A stretch of 24,134 nucleotides of DNA from Alphaproteobacteria bacterium (lineage in GTDB: Bacteria > Pseudomonadota > Alphaproteobacteria > Puniceispirillales > Marisalimonadaceae), in NCBI GenBank assembly GCA_016777645.1, contig JADHRC010000008.1:1-24134 (forward strand), given 5' to 3'. This document shows positions 14,199 through 22,072 of the stretch, piece by piece. The notes below the pieces were generated by a model. That model had not been told where the DNA came from. It worked only from the letters and a program-made list of their open reading frames with translations, and did not search any database. Each line of letters opens with the position of its first letter. Within the stretch, counting starts at the first letter, position 1. The position numbers were made by a program, and so were the translations under genes.

Positions 14199-16244
14199 TT
14201 ATTTTCTAATATTTTCTTTTGGAGATACCATTAGACCCAATTCTTTTTGTTTCAACTTTTTAATCTCGTCTCTTATTTTGGCGGCTTCCTCAAACTCAAG
14301 ATTGCTTGCGGCTTTATCCATGGCCGTCTCAAGTTCTTGTATCGATTGTTTTATACTTTTCCCGATTTGATTAGGCTTGCTATTGTTTTTATTTTCTTCG
14401 TTATGGTTTAGATCAGCTAAAATATCAGAAATTTTACTAATGACGGTTTGAGGAGTTATTTTATTTTTCTTATTATATTCAATTTGTTTTTTCCTTCTTC
14501 TTTCTGTTTCATCAATGGCATACTTCATGGAGCCAGTTATGACGTCAGCATAAAGTATAACTTTACCTTCTACATGCCTTGCAGCACGTCCAATAGTTTG
14601 TATTAGTGAAGTTTTTGATCTTAAATAACCCTCTTTATCGGCATCTAGTATAGCAACAAGGGCGCATTCAGGTATATCGAGTCCCTCTCGGAGAAGATTA
14701 ATACCAATTAAGGCATCAAATACTCCTAGTCTTAAATCTCTTATAATCTCAATTCGTTCAAGAGTGTCTACATCCGAATGAATATATCTTACTTTTAAAC
14801 CAGCCTCAAACATGTACTCACTTAATGCTTCAGCCATTTTCTTTGTTAATGTTGTTATTAAAACTCTATTTCCTTTTTTTGATTGTTCTTTTGTTTCATA
14901 AATAAGGTCGTCAACTTGTGTGTTAGTGGGTTTAATTACTATTTCTGGATCTACTAGGCCGGTAGGTCTAATAGTTTGTTCAATAAATACTCCATTAGTC
15001 TTATTTAACTCCCAGTCTCCAGGGGTTGCTGATACATGAATAGTTTGTGGCCTGAAGGCTTCCCATTCTTCAAATTTTAACGGTCTATTATCAAGGCATG
15101 ATGGAAGTCTAAAGCCATATTCGGATAGTGTAGATTTTCTTCTAAAATCACCTTTATACATCGCGCCTATTTGACTAACAGTAATGTGACTTTCATCGGT
15201 AAAAACTAATGCATTATCAGGTAAATATTCAAAAAGAGTAGGAGGAGGTTCACCTGGGTTTCTTCCTGACAAATATCGACTGTAATTTTCTATACCTGGA
15301 CATGTTCCAGCAGCTAACATCATTTCTATATCAAAGTTCGTCCTCTGTTCTAATCTTTGTGCTTCAACTAATTTGTTATCTCTATATAAAATTTCTAAAT
15401 GATTTTTTAATTCCTCTTTTATAGATTTGATTGCTTCATTTAATGTTGGTCTTGGGGTTACATAATGAGAATTTGCATATATTTTTATATTTTTCAATTT
15501 TCCCAGCTTTTCCCCAGTTAATGCATCAACTTCAAATATTTTTTCTATTTCATCACCAAATAAAGTAATTCTCCATGCAATGGTTTCTAGGTGGGCTGGG
15601 AAAATTTCAATTATATCTCCTCTAACTCTAAACGTTCCTCTTGCGAAAGACATGTCATTTCGAGTATATTGAAGCTCTGTAAATTGTCTTAATAGTTTTT
15701 GACGAGAAACTTCGTCTCCAACTTTTAAATTGATTACCATTTTCGAATAAGTTTCTACTGAACCAATACCATATATACAGGAAACGGAAGCCACTATAAT
15801 AACATCCTGTCTTTCAAGAAGAGCTCTTGTCGCTGAATGTCTCATTCTATCTATTTGATCATTGATACTAGATTCTTTTTCAATATAAGTATCTGATCGT
15901 GGAACATATGCTTCTGGTTGGTAATAGTCATAGTAAGAGACAAAATACTCAACAGCATTTTCAGGAAAAAAATCCTTCATTTCACCATATAATTGTGCTG
16001 CAAGCGTTTTATTCGGGGCCATGATCAATGATGGCCTCTTTAGTGAATTTATAACATGGGCCATAGTAAATGTTTTGCCAGAGCCAGTTACTCCAAGAAG
16101 TACTTGATCTTTTTCATTATTATTAATACCAGAAATCAACTCATTTATAGCCTTTGGCTGATCTCCAGTAGGTGTAAAGTTCGATTTCAATGAAAAAGTA
16201 AAATTATCAGTATTCTTATAAACTAAATTTTCAATGTTGCTCAT
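14199..16244 (-). CDS. uvrB: Excinuclease ABC subunit B
   Basis: A 681-residue UvrB helicase-like damage verifier. The TPTGDQP Q-motif is at 24-30, Walker A GVTGSGKT at 51-58, the DNA-gripping beta-hairpin VSYYDYYQPEAYVPRSD at 102-118, and SVSCIYGIG at 153-161. A DEAD-like TDESH follows, then helicase C motifs LLREGLDIPECALVAILDADKEG and QTIGRAARH, and a C-terminal UVR domain (AASNLEFEEAAKIRDEI) that docks UvrC. Length matches the family. The ATG lacks a clear Shine-Dalgarno. It heads uvrB-uvrC-pgsA-moaD-moaE and is divergent from the aminotransferase gene. I see no alphaproteobacterial LexA box (GTTC-N7-GTTC) in the 131-nt upstream gap, so SOS control is not evident. Confidence 0.98.
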   Translation of the reverse strand: MSNIENLVYKNTDNFTFSLKSNFTPTGDQPKAINELISGINNNEKDQVLLGVTGSGKTFTMAHVINSLKRPSLIMAPNKTLAAQLYGEMKDFFPENAVEYFVSYYDYYQPEAYVPRSDTYIEKESSINDQIDRMRHSATRALLERQDVIIVASVSCIYGIGSVETYSKMVINLKVGDEVSRQKLLRQFTELQYTRNDMSFARGTFRVRGDIIEIFPAHLETIAWRITLFGDEIEKIFEVDALTGEKLGKLKNIKIYANSHYVTPRPTLNEAIKSIKEELKNHLEILYRDNKLVEAQRLEQRTNFDIEMMLAAGTCPGIENYSRYLSGRNPGEPPPTLFEYLPDNALVFTDESHITVSQIGAMYKGDFRRKSTLSEYGFRLPSCLDNRPLKFEEWEAFRPQTIHVSATPGDWELNKTNGVFIEQTIRPTGLVDPEIVIKPTNTQVDDLIYETKEQSKKGNRVLITTLTKKMAEALSEYMFEAGLKVRYIHSDVDTLERIEIIRDLRLGVFDALIGINLLREGLDIPECALVAILDADKEGYLRSKTSLIQTIGRAARHVEGKVILYADVITGSMKYAIDETERRRKKQIEYNKKNKITPQTVISKISDILADLNHNEENKNNSKPNQIGKSIKQSIQELETAMDKAASNLEFEEAAKIRDEIKKLKQKELGLMVSPKENIRK

Positions 16245-16375
16245 ATTTTCTGTATTTATAAGAAATGTTAAAATTTACTCTATATCAAAAAATTATTTAA
16301 TATTTAACAAAAAAGATTTTTAAACATTTTGTTTTGTAGTAGATCTAAGAAATAAAAATTGTACGGAGTTAGTTA

Positions 16376-17578
16376 ATGCCTTTTATTTCTGATAATTTAA
16401 ATAGAATAAAACCTTCTGCAACAATGGTCATCACAGCTAAAGCTGCACAACTTAAAAGGGAAGGGAAAAAAGTAATTGGTTTATCTTCTGGTGAACCTGA
16501 CTTTGACACTCCAGAACATGTTAAAGAAGCCGCTATAATCGCTATAAATAAAGGGTATACGAAGTACACAAACATTGAAGGTATACCTGAACTTAGACAG
16601 AGTATTGTTGAAAAATTTAAGAATGATAATAATTTAGATTACACTATTAATGATATAATTGTTGGTACTGGTGGAAAGCAAATTTTGTATAATGCTTTAG
16701 TTAGTTCTTTAAATGAAAATGATGAAGTAATTATTCCGGCGCCATACTGGGTTTCATATCCTGATATGACATTGCTTGCTGGTGGAAAACCAATTATAGT
16801 GAACTGTTCATCGGAAACAGATTTTAAATTGACTGCAAATGCTTTAGAAAAAGTTATTACAAAAAATAGTAAATGGTTAATTTTAAATAGTCCGTCTAAT
16901 CCTACAGGTTCTTGTTACAGTCAAGAAGAACTTGATGATATAGCTAGAGTAGTTAGGAAACATGATAATTTACATGTTATGACCGATGATATTTACGAAT
17001 ATATTTTATATGATAATTATAAATTTTTTACTTTTGCTCAAGTGGCACCGGATCTAAAGGATAGAACTTTAACAGTTAATGGAGTATCCAAAAGCTATTG
17101 TATGACAGGGTGGCGTATAGGCTATGCTGCTGGGCCTGAAAAATTAATTAAAGCTATGATTAAAATTCAAGGGCAATCTACTTCTAATCCTTCATCTATA
17201 TCCCAATATGCAGCTATGGCTGGAATAAGTGGCAGTAAGGATTTCTTAATACCTTGTCTTCAAGCATTTGATGAAAGAAGGCATTATGTTGTAAACAAAC
17301 TCAATTCCATACCTGGAATTAGCTGTATCATGCCAAAAGGTGCTTTTTACGCTTACCCAAATGTTGAAGGTTTATTAGGTAAAAAAACAAAAGATGGAAA
17401 AATATTAGATAATGATACTAATATAGTAGAATGGCTTTTGGATGCTGCTGAGGTGGCAGCTGTACCTGGTGCTGCATTTGGTTTAGAGCCTTATTTTAGA
17501 GTCTCTTATGCAACGAGCCTTGAGTTACTTAAAGAAGCAATGAGTAGAATCGAAAAAGCAGTTTTAAGTTTAACTTAG
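16376..17578 (+). CDS. Aspartate/prephenate-type PLP aminotransferase (class I, subgroup I-gamma/AspC)
   Basis: A 400-residue fold-type I aminotransferase of the alphaproteobacterial aspartate aminotransferase type. Visible: N-terminal RIKPSATMVITAKAAQLKREG, GLSSGEPDFDTPEHV (35-49), YTNIEGIPELR, SPSNPTGSCYS with N175, MTDDIYEYILY with D204/D205 and Y207, VNGVSKSYCMTGWRIGYAAG with the PLP lysine K239 and R247, and FRVSYATS near the end with the carboxylate-binding Arg. It transfers amino groups between aspartate and 2-oxoglutarate; some members also use prephenate or other substrates, which cannot be decided by eye. Start ATG 16376 has CGGAG (16364-16368) 7 nt upstream. It is 18 nt from msrP. 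Confidence 0.92.
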   Translation: MPFISDNLNRIKPSATMVITAKAAQLKREGKKVIGLSSGEPDFDTPEHVKEAAIIAINKGYTKYTNIEGIPELRQSIVEKFKNDNNLDYTINDIIVGTGGKQILYNALVSSLNENDEVIIPAPYWVSYPDMTLLAGGKPIIVNCSSETDFKLTANALEKVITKNSKWLILNSPSNPTGSCYSQEELDDIARVVRKHDNLHVMTDDIYEYILYDNYKFFTFAQVAPDLKDRTLTVNGVSKSYCMTGWRIGYAAGPEKLIKAMIKIQGQSTSNPSSISQYAAMAGISGSKDFLIPCLQAFDERRHYVVNKLNSIPGISCIMPKGAFYAYPNVEGLLGKKTKDGKILDNDTNIVEWLLDAAEVAAVPGAAFGLEPYFRVSYATSLELLKEAMSRIEKAVLSLT

Positions 17579-17596
17579 TAACCTTAGGAGTTTTCA

Positions 17597-18568
17597 TTGC
17601 CATTTGTTCACAAAAAAAATATATGGTCTATAAAAGATAACTTGATTACAAGTGAAAGCATTTTTGAGAAAAGAAGAGAAATATTAAAAAAAATAGGTGC
17701 TAGTTATTTAATATTACCTGGATCATTTTTGTTTCCTTACAGCGCACAAGCTAGTACAAAATCTTTATATCCGCCTCCTATAAATGAATTTTATAAGGTA
17801 AATAGAGACTTAACAAACGAAAGCTATGCTACCACTTATACAAATTTTTATGAGTTTGGGTCTAATAAAAATATCTGGAGAAAGGCTGCTAAACTTCAAA
17901 CAAAACCGTGGTCTTTGAGCATAGAAGGCTTGGTAAATAATCCATTAAAGATCGATGTTAACGACTTAATAAAAAAGATTGGTGGAATAGAAGAACGTGT
18001 CTATCGTTTTAGATGCGTTGAGGCTTGGTCTATGACGGTTCCTTGGGCAGGTTTCCCGCTAAGTAAAATTATATCTCTTGTAGAACCAAAATCAGATGCT
18101 AAATTTGTAAAATTTGAAACTTTTTATGACCCTGAAGTTGCACCTGGACAAAAGCAAAAATGGTATCCATGGCCGTATCAGGAAGCAATAACGATAGAAG
18201 AAGCAAAGACTGATCTTAGTTTTATGGCTACAGGTATATATGGTAAAGAATTACCAAATCAAAATGGTGCTCCTCTCAGATTGGTATTACCGTGGAAATA
18301 TGGTTTTAAGTCAATAAAGTCTATAGTTAAAATCAGTTTTGTAAATGAAAGACCTATTGGTATGTGGGAAAGAATTGCCCCTAACGAATACGGTTTTTGG
18401 GCTAATGTTAACCCTAATGTTCCTCATCCAAGATGGTCTCAGGCGACTGAACAACTATTAGGCTTAGATGGAAGAATTCCAACAATGATTTATAATGGTT
18501 ATGCTGAACAAGTCTCAAGTCTTTATAAGAATTTAGAATCTAAATTGAAAGAACAATTGTTCAAATAA
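17597..18568 (+). CDS. msrP: Protein-methionine-sulfoxide reductase catalytic subunit MsrP (Tat-exported molybdoenzyme; TTG start)
   Basis: A 323-residue YedY/MsrP-type molybdoenzyme that reduces methionine sulfoxide in periplasmic proteins. The start is TTG 17597 with TTAGGAG (17584-17590) 6 nt upstream; no ATG fits. The N-terminus has a Tat signal: KRREILKKIG (R26, R27) after a short n-region as in E. coli MsrP, then a hydrophobic stretch ending FPYSAQA with likely cleavage near residue 52. Mo-ligand C140 lies in YRFRCVEAWSMTVPWAGFPL, followed by WPYQEAITIEEA, GAPLRLVLPWKYGFKSIKSI and HPRWSQATE near the end. The usual haem partner MsrQ is not adjacent. Its cofactor depends on MoaD/MoaE. selO follows after 19 nt. 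Confidence 0.95.
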   Translation: MPFVHKKNIWSIKDNLITSESIFEKRREILKKIGASYLILPGSFLFPYSAQASTKSLYPPPINEFYKVNRDLTNESYATTYTNFYEFGSNKNIWRKAAKLQTKPWSLSIEGLVNNPLKIDVNDLIKKIGGIEERVYRFRCVEAWSMTVPWAGFPLSKIISLVEPKSDAKFVKFETFYDPEVAPGQKQKWYPWPYQEAITIEEAKTDLSFMATGIYGKELPNQNGAPLRLVLPWKYGFKSIKSIVKISFVNERPIGMWERIAPNEYGFWANVNPNVPHPRWSQATEQLLGLDGRIPTMIYNGYAEQVSSLYKNLESKLKEQLFK

Positions 18569-18587
18569 TTTTAGGTTATAAAAGCTA

Positions 18588-20015
18588 ATGAAAAATTTTC
18601 CTAGGATTGTTGATAAACATTATAATTTGGGTGAAGATTTTTTTGAAATAGCTATCCCCGCTGAATTTCCTCATCATAAATTGAGATTTAGGAATAATAG
18701 AGCAAGCAAAATAATTGGATTAGATAAGCTAAGTGACAAAGAGTGGGTCAATTACTTTGGAAAATTTCATAGTTTCCCAAAAGCTTGTCATAGCCCTTTA
18801 GCTCTAAAATATCATGGACATCAATTCGGACAATATAACCCAGAATTGGGAGATGGAAGAGGTTTTTTGTTATGTCAAATTTTATCTCAAGATAAAATTT
18901 TGTGGGACTTAGGTACAAAAGGATCTGGTCAAACTAATTATAGTAGAAATGGTGATGGAAGATTAACCTTAAAAGGAGCAGTGCGTGAATTATTAGCTAC
19001 TGAGTTTTTATCTGCATTAGGCGTGAATACGAGCCAGACAATTTCAATAATTGAAACTTTTGAAAACCTTGAGAGAAACGACGAACCCTCTCCAACACGA
19101 TCAGCTGTATTAGTTAGAAGAAGTCATGGTCACATTAGAATTGGAACTTTTCAAAGACTTGCGTATTTAAATGAGAAAGAGAATATTGAGATCCTGTTAA
19201 ATCATATAGCTAAGAATTATTTCACATCTATAAACATGAACGCTGATATTATTTATTTAGCAGAAGATATATTTTTAGAATCAGTAAAAAACATTGCTAC
19301 TTCAATGGGTAGAATTATTGTAGCAGGCTTTGTTCATGGAGTTCTAAATACAGACAACTTTAATGTTACTGGAGAGGTTTTTGATTATGGGCCATGGCGT
19401 TTTATAGAATTTGCCAGTTCAAATTTTACAGCCGCATATTTTGACTATAATGGTAGATATTCATTTGGTAGGCAACCAGAGGCTGCTTTATGGGCATTAA
19501 CCCAATTAGGTAAAAGTTTAAAATATTTTATTTCTGAAAAAAGAATTATTGAAATTTTAAATCAGTTTTCAATCCACTTTAATAACTCCCTTAGAAGTCA
19601 TTTCTGTTGGAGGATAGGAATCAAGGATATAGATCCAAATAATTTAAATAAAATAATGAAAATTTTATTTAATTTTAGCGAAAAATATAAAATTGATTAT
19701 TCATCATTTTATCATGATCTATATGGAGGAAAGGATACTGTTAATGAATTATTGAAAACTACTAATTGTGAAAAATTTAAAACTGAGGATACTATAGAAA
19801 TTTTAGAAATACTTAGAGAAACAGTTCCTTCAGAGATTGATTTAGAAAAGACCAATCTAATAAAACAAAATAAAGAAAATATGCTTATTTCAGAAGTTGA
19901 AGAGATTTGGGAACAAATAAATTTATTTGATAATTGGGAACCTCTTTATCAAAAAATTAAAAAATTAAGAAATTTAGGAACTACGCTAAATGCCCAAGAA
20001 CTTGTTAACTTTTGA
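18588..20015 (+). CDS. selO: Protein adenylyltransferase SelO (YdiU family)
   Basis: A 475-residue SelO pseudokinase, which transfers AMP from ATP to Ser/Thr/Tyr of target proteins and is linked to redox homeostasis. Family motifs: KYHGHQFGQYNPELGDGRG (74-92), DLGTKGSGQTNYSRNGDGR with K111, KGAVRELLATEFLSALGV with E134, RRSHGHIRIGTFQR (177-190), FVHGVLNTDN with D256, and FDYGPWRFIE with D266. The last two match the nucleotide/metal-binding positions of characterised SelO. GRYSFGRQPEAALWAL follows as expected. The Shine-Dalgarno is weak (TTAGGT at 18571-18576). Length is normal and I see no Sec or clear C-terminal Cys motif. The last 30 nt overlap the converging ELM1 gene. Confidence 0.95.
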   Translation: MKNFPRIVDKHYNLGEDFFEIAIPAEFPHHKLRFRNNRASKIIGLDKLSDKEWVNYFGKFHSFPKACHSPLALKYHGHQFGQYNPELGDGRGFLLCQILSQDKILWDLGTKGSGQTNYSRNGDGRLTLKGAVRELLATEFLSALGVNTSQTISIIETFENLERNDEPSPTRSAVLVRRSHGHIRIGTFQRLAYLNEKENIEILLNHIAKNYFTSINMNADIIYLAEDIFLESVKNIATSMGRIIVAGFVHGVLNTDNFNVTGEVFDYGPWRFIEFASSNFTAAYFDYNGRYSFGRQPEAALWALTQLGKSLKYFISEKRIIEILNQFSIHFNNSLRSHFCWRIGIKDIDPNNLNKIMKILFNFSEKYKIDYSSFYHDLYGGKDTVNELLKTTNCEKFKTEDTIEILEILRETVPSEIDLEKTNLIKQNKENMLISEVEEIWEQINLFDNWEPLYQKIKKLRNLGTTLNAQELVNF

Positions 20016-20921
20016 AATTGTGATTTTATTTGTTTTTAGCTTTTGTTTCTTATATTTAAAAATACTATTTTGAAAAAATTTTATTATTCCTAAATTCTCT
20101 AAATCATTAAGAAAGATTGTAATTTTACCAGATTCTTTTGGAAAATTATAAACGAAAAGTGGAATAGATAAAGATGCTGTTTCTGAAATCATATTAACGC
20201 TATCACTAGTAACGATTATATAGTCTGATATTTTTAAAATATCAGGATAAGGATTTTTATCAGATATAGATAACATTTGGTAGTTTTTAAGATTTTTAGA
20301 AAATGATTCATCAAGAATTCTCATAGCTTTTTTAGAAGTTCTTCTTGATACTGAAACTAAAAGTTTTGCATTAATTTTTTTTATTGCTTCTATTACTTTT
20401 AAACTCAAATTTAAATAATCTATACTCTGTGGTGTATATCTTTTATTCTTGCCTCCTACCATTAATAACACAATATTCGTATTGTTTTTTTTTAGATATC
20501 CATAATCATTTTTAAGTTGGCTATAACTAAAAAAAGAGAGTGCTCCTTTAGTTTGTATAATGTTTAGTCCTTTAACCTTATCATGTTCAGGAATTATTAC
20601 TAAATCAAAAAAATTACTTGGCAATTTTGGGTTTTGAATATGAATTGTCTTAATTTTATCTTTTAAGGTAGATTTTAAAAGAATAGATAAACCAGCCATT
20701 CGTTTACCGCATGTTATGACATAATTAGGTATTTTTTTATTATTAATCAGTTTTTGTGAAATACCAGAAAAACAAAATTTTCCTAATATAGGTATAAGCT
20801 TAAGTAAATAAGGTGGATTAATTTTTATAATCTCATAATTTTTCTTTAATAATATAGCGAGTGCAATAGATTGTTTTTCCATTCCTGCAGTACCATCGCT
20901 AATAATCCAAGTATCAGTTAT
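19986..20921 (-). CDS. ELM1 family protein (DUF1022), apparent ATA start
   Basis: A protein of the ELM1 family, named for a plant mitochondrial fission factor but widespread in Alphaproteobacteria, where it resembles GT-B glycosyltransferases of unknown substrate. Family pattern: TWIISDGTAGMEKQSIALA near the N-terminus (family form DGKAGHENQ), GKRMAGLSILLK, IHIQNPKLPSNFFDLVIIPEHD, VLLMVGGKNKRYT, VSVSRRTSKKAMRIL and DYIIVTSDSVNMISETA. The first ATG (20882) would remove DGTAG, so the true start is upstream. No ATG, GTG or TTG exists in frame before the stop at 20961-20963. The only well-placed codon is ATA (20919-20921), 6 nt after AAGGAG (20928-20933), giving 311 residues. Family certain; start unusual. 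Confidence 0.85.
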   Translation of the reverse strand: MTDTWIISDGTAGMEKQSIALAILLKKNYEIIKINPPYLLKLIPILGKFCFSGISQKLINNKKIPNYVITCGKRMAGLSILLKSTLKDKIKTIHIQNPKLPSNFFDLVIIPEHDKVKGLNIIQTKGALSFFSYSQLKNDYGYLKKNNTNIVLLMVGGKNKRYTPQSIDYLNLSLKVIEAIKKINAKLLVSVSRRTSKKAMRILDESFSKNLKNYQMLSISDKNPYPDILKISDYIIVTSDSVNMISETASLSIPLFVYNFPKESGKITIFLNDLENLGIIKFFQNSIFKYKKQKLKTNKITISKVNKFLGI

Positions 20922-20927
20922 ATTAAA

Positions 20928-20933
20928 CTCCTT
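20928..20933 (-). promoter_or_regulatory. Shine-Dalgarno that places the ELM1-family start at ATA
   Basis: AAGGAG on the minus strand, followed by a 6-nt spacer and ATA ACT GAT ACT TGG in the conserved reading frame. It is the only strong ribosome binding site nearby and argues that translation begins at 20921 rather than at the ATG at 20882, which has none. Confidence 0.55.
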
Positions 20934-21018
20934 TAAAAAAATATCATGATAATATAAATATTATTTTATTTTTAATTTACTTTATGAAATAAAATTAGGC
21001 TATATATTTGATAACAAC

Positions 21019-21027
21019 GCTCAGAGC
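21019..21027. promoter_or_regulatory. GC-rich dyad in the ELM1/Lrp divergent gap
   Basis: GCTC-A-GAGC stands out in very AT-rich surroundings 30 nt before the Lrp/AsnC gene. A -35-like TTGATA (21008-21013) lies next to it, so the dyad would fall in the promoter spacer. It may be a self-regulatory operator for the Lrp-type gene; the arms are only 4 nt, so support is weak. Confidence 0.25.
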
Positions 21028-21056
21028 TAATTTATTTTATACAGAAAAAATAATAA

Positions 21057-21542
21057 ATGAAAAATGATAAAATTAAGCTAGATATTATCGATTTAAAAAT
21101 TTTAAATGAACTTCAAGATAATGGTAAAATAAGTAATGTTGACTTAGCCAATATTGTTGATATTTCACCGCCCTCTTGTTTAAGGCGAGTAAAATCATTA
21201 GAAGAAAGGAATTATATTCGTGGCTATAGTGCCATTCTAAACTCAGAGCTTTTGGGTTTTAAGGTAACAGTCTTTGCTTATGTTGGTTTAGAAAGTCAGG
21301 CTGAAAATGATCTTCAAACATTTGAAAATTATATTTCACTCTTCCCAGAGGTTAGGGAGTGTCATATGCTTATTGGGGAGGTCGATTTTCTTCTCAAAAT
21401 TGTTGCGAATGATTGGGATCATTTTCAAAAGTTCTTAACACAGCATTTAACACAGGCTCCAAAAGTAAGTAATGTTAAAACATCACTGAATATTAGAAGT
21501 ATTAAAAGTTTGCCTGGTATTCCTTTTGAAAATGTTATTTAG
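21057..21542 (+). CDS. Lrp/AsnC family transcriptional regulator
   Basis: A 161-residue feast/famine regulator. The N-terminal helix-turn-helix (about 8-58) shows LDIIDLKILNELQDNGKISN, VDLANIVDISPPSCLRRVKSLEERNYIRGY, followed by the AsnC/RAM ligand-binding domain (about 68-150) with FAYVGLESQAEND, FPEVRECHMLIGEVDFLLKIVA and KTSLNIRSIKSLPGIPF. The C-terminal part is typical of global Lrp and of BkdR/amino-acid-degradation regulators; the effector is unknown. No clear Shine-Dalgarno precedes the ATG. It is divergent from the ELM1 gene and its last 8 nt overlap the converging greA. Confidence 0.93.
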   Translation: MKNDKIKLDIIDLKILNELQDNGKISNVDLANIVDISPPSCLRRVKSLEERNYIRGYSAILNSELLGFKVTVFAYVGLESQAENDLQTFENYISLFPEVRECHMLIGEVDFLLKIVANDWDHFQKFLTQHLTQAPKVSNVKTSLNIRSIKSLPGIPFENVI

Positions 21543-22011
21543 GGATAGAAATTGAGAGAATTTCGTAATTTTTTATTCCACTAGGAGTATTTACAGCAAC
21601 AGATATACCTTCTTCTTTACCTATTAATGCTTTAGCTATAGGAGATGCTATTGATATTAGTCCTGCTTCTAAATTAGCTTCATATGGACCAACTATATGA
21701 TAAACTGTTTCTTGGTCTGTATCCTCATCTAAAATATTAACTTTGCAGCCAAAAGTAACTTTTTCACCAGAGAGTTTACTCAAATCTATCACTTGTGCTC
21801 TACTAACCACATCTTCAAGTTCAGATATTCTACCCTCCACAAATGCCTGTTTTTCTTTAGCTGCATGATATTCTGCATTTTCTTTGAGGTCTCCATGTTC
21901 TCTAGCTGACGCAATGGCCTGTATTATTTGGGGACGATCATTTTTTTTGAGGTCATTTAACTCTAATTTTATTTTATCTAGACCTAAAGATGTAAAAGGT
22001 ATTTTATCCAT
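21535..22011 (-). CDS. greA: Transcription elongation factor GreA
   Basis: A 158-residue GreA that rescues backtracked RNA polymerase by stimulating transcript cleavage. The N-terminal coiled coil carries the conserved tip AREHGDLKENAEYHAAKEKQ, with catalytic acidic residues D41 and E44. The C-terminal FKBP-like domain shows VTFGCKVNILDEDTDQETVYHIVGPYEANLEAGLISIASPIAKALIGKEEG in separate blocks as in other GreA proteins. Length is normal. It lies 53 nt downstream of carB, the common alphaproteobacterial carAB-greA order, and has its own promoter candidate. Confidence 0.97.
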   Translation of the reverse strand: MDKIPFTSLGLDKIKLELNDLKKNDRPQIIQAIASAREHGDLKENAEYHAAKEKQAFVEGRISELEDVVSRAQVIDLSKLSGEKVTFGCKVNILDEDTDQETVYHIVGPYEANLEAGLISIASPIAKALIGKEEGISVAVNTPSGIKNYEILSISIPK

Positions 22012-22043
22012 ACGAATACTTTCATTTAATAAGTAATAATATA

Positions 22044-22072
22044 ATTATAATATATATAAATTAATTATTCAA
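22044..22072 (-). promoter_or_regulatory. sigma70-type promoter candidate for greA
   Basis: On the minus strand TTGAAT (22067-22072) and a perfect TATAAT (22044-22049) are separated by exactly 17 nt. Transcription would start near 22037, about 26 nt before the greA ATG. The -35 overlaps the end of carB, including its stop codon. Confidence 0.5.
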
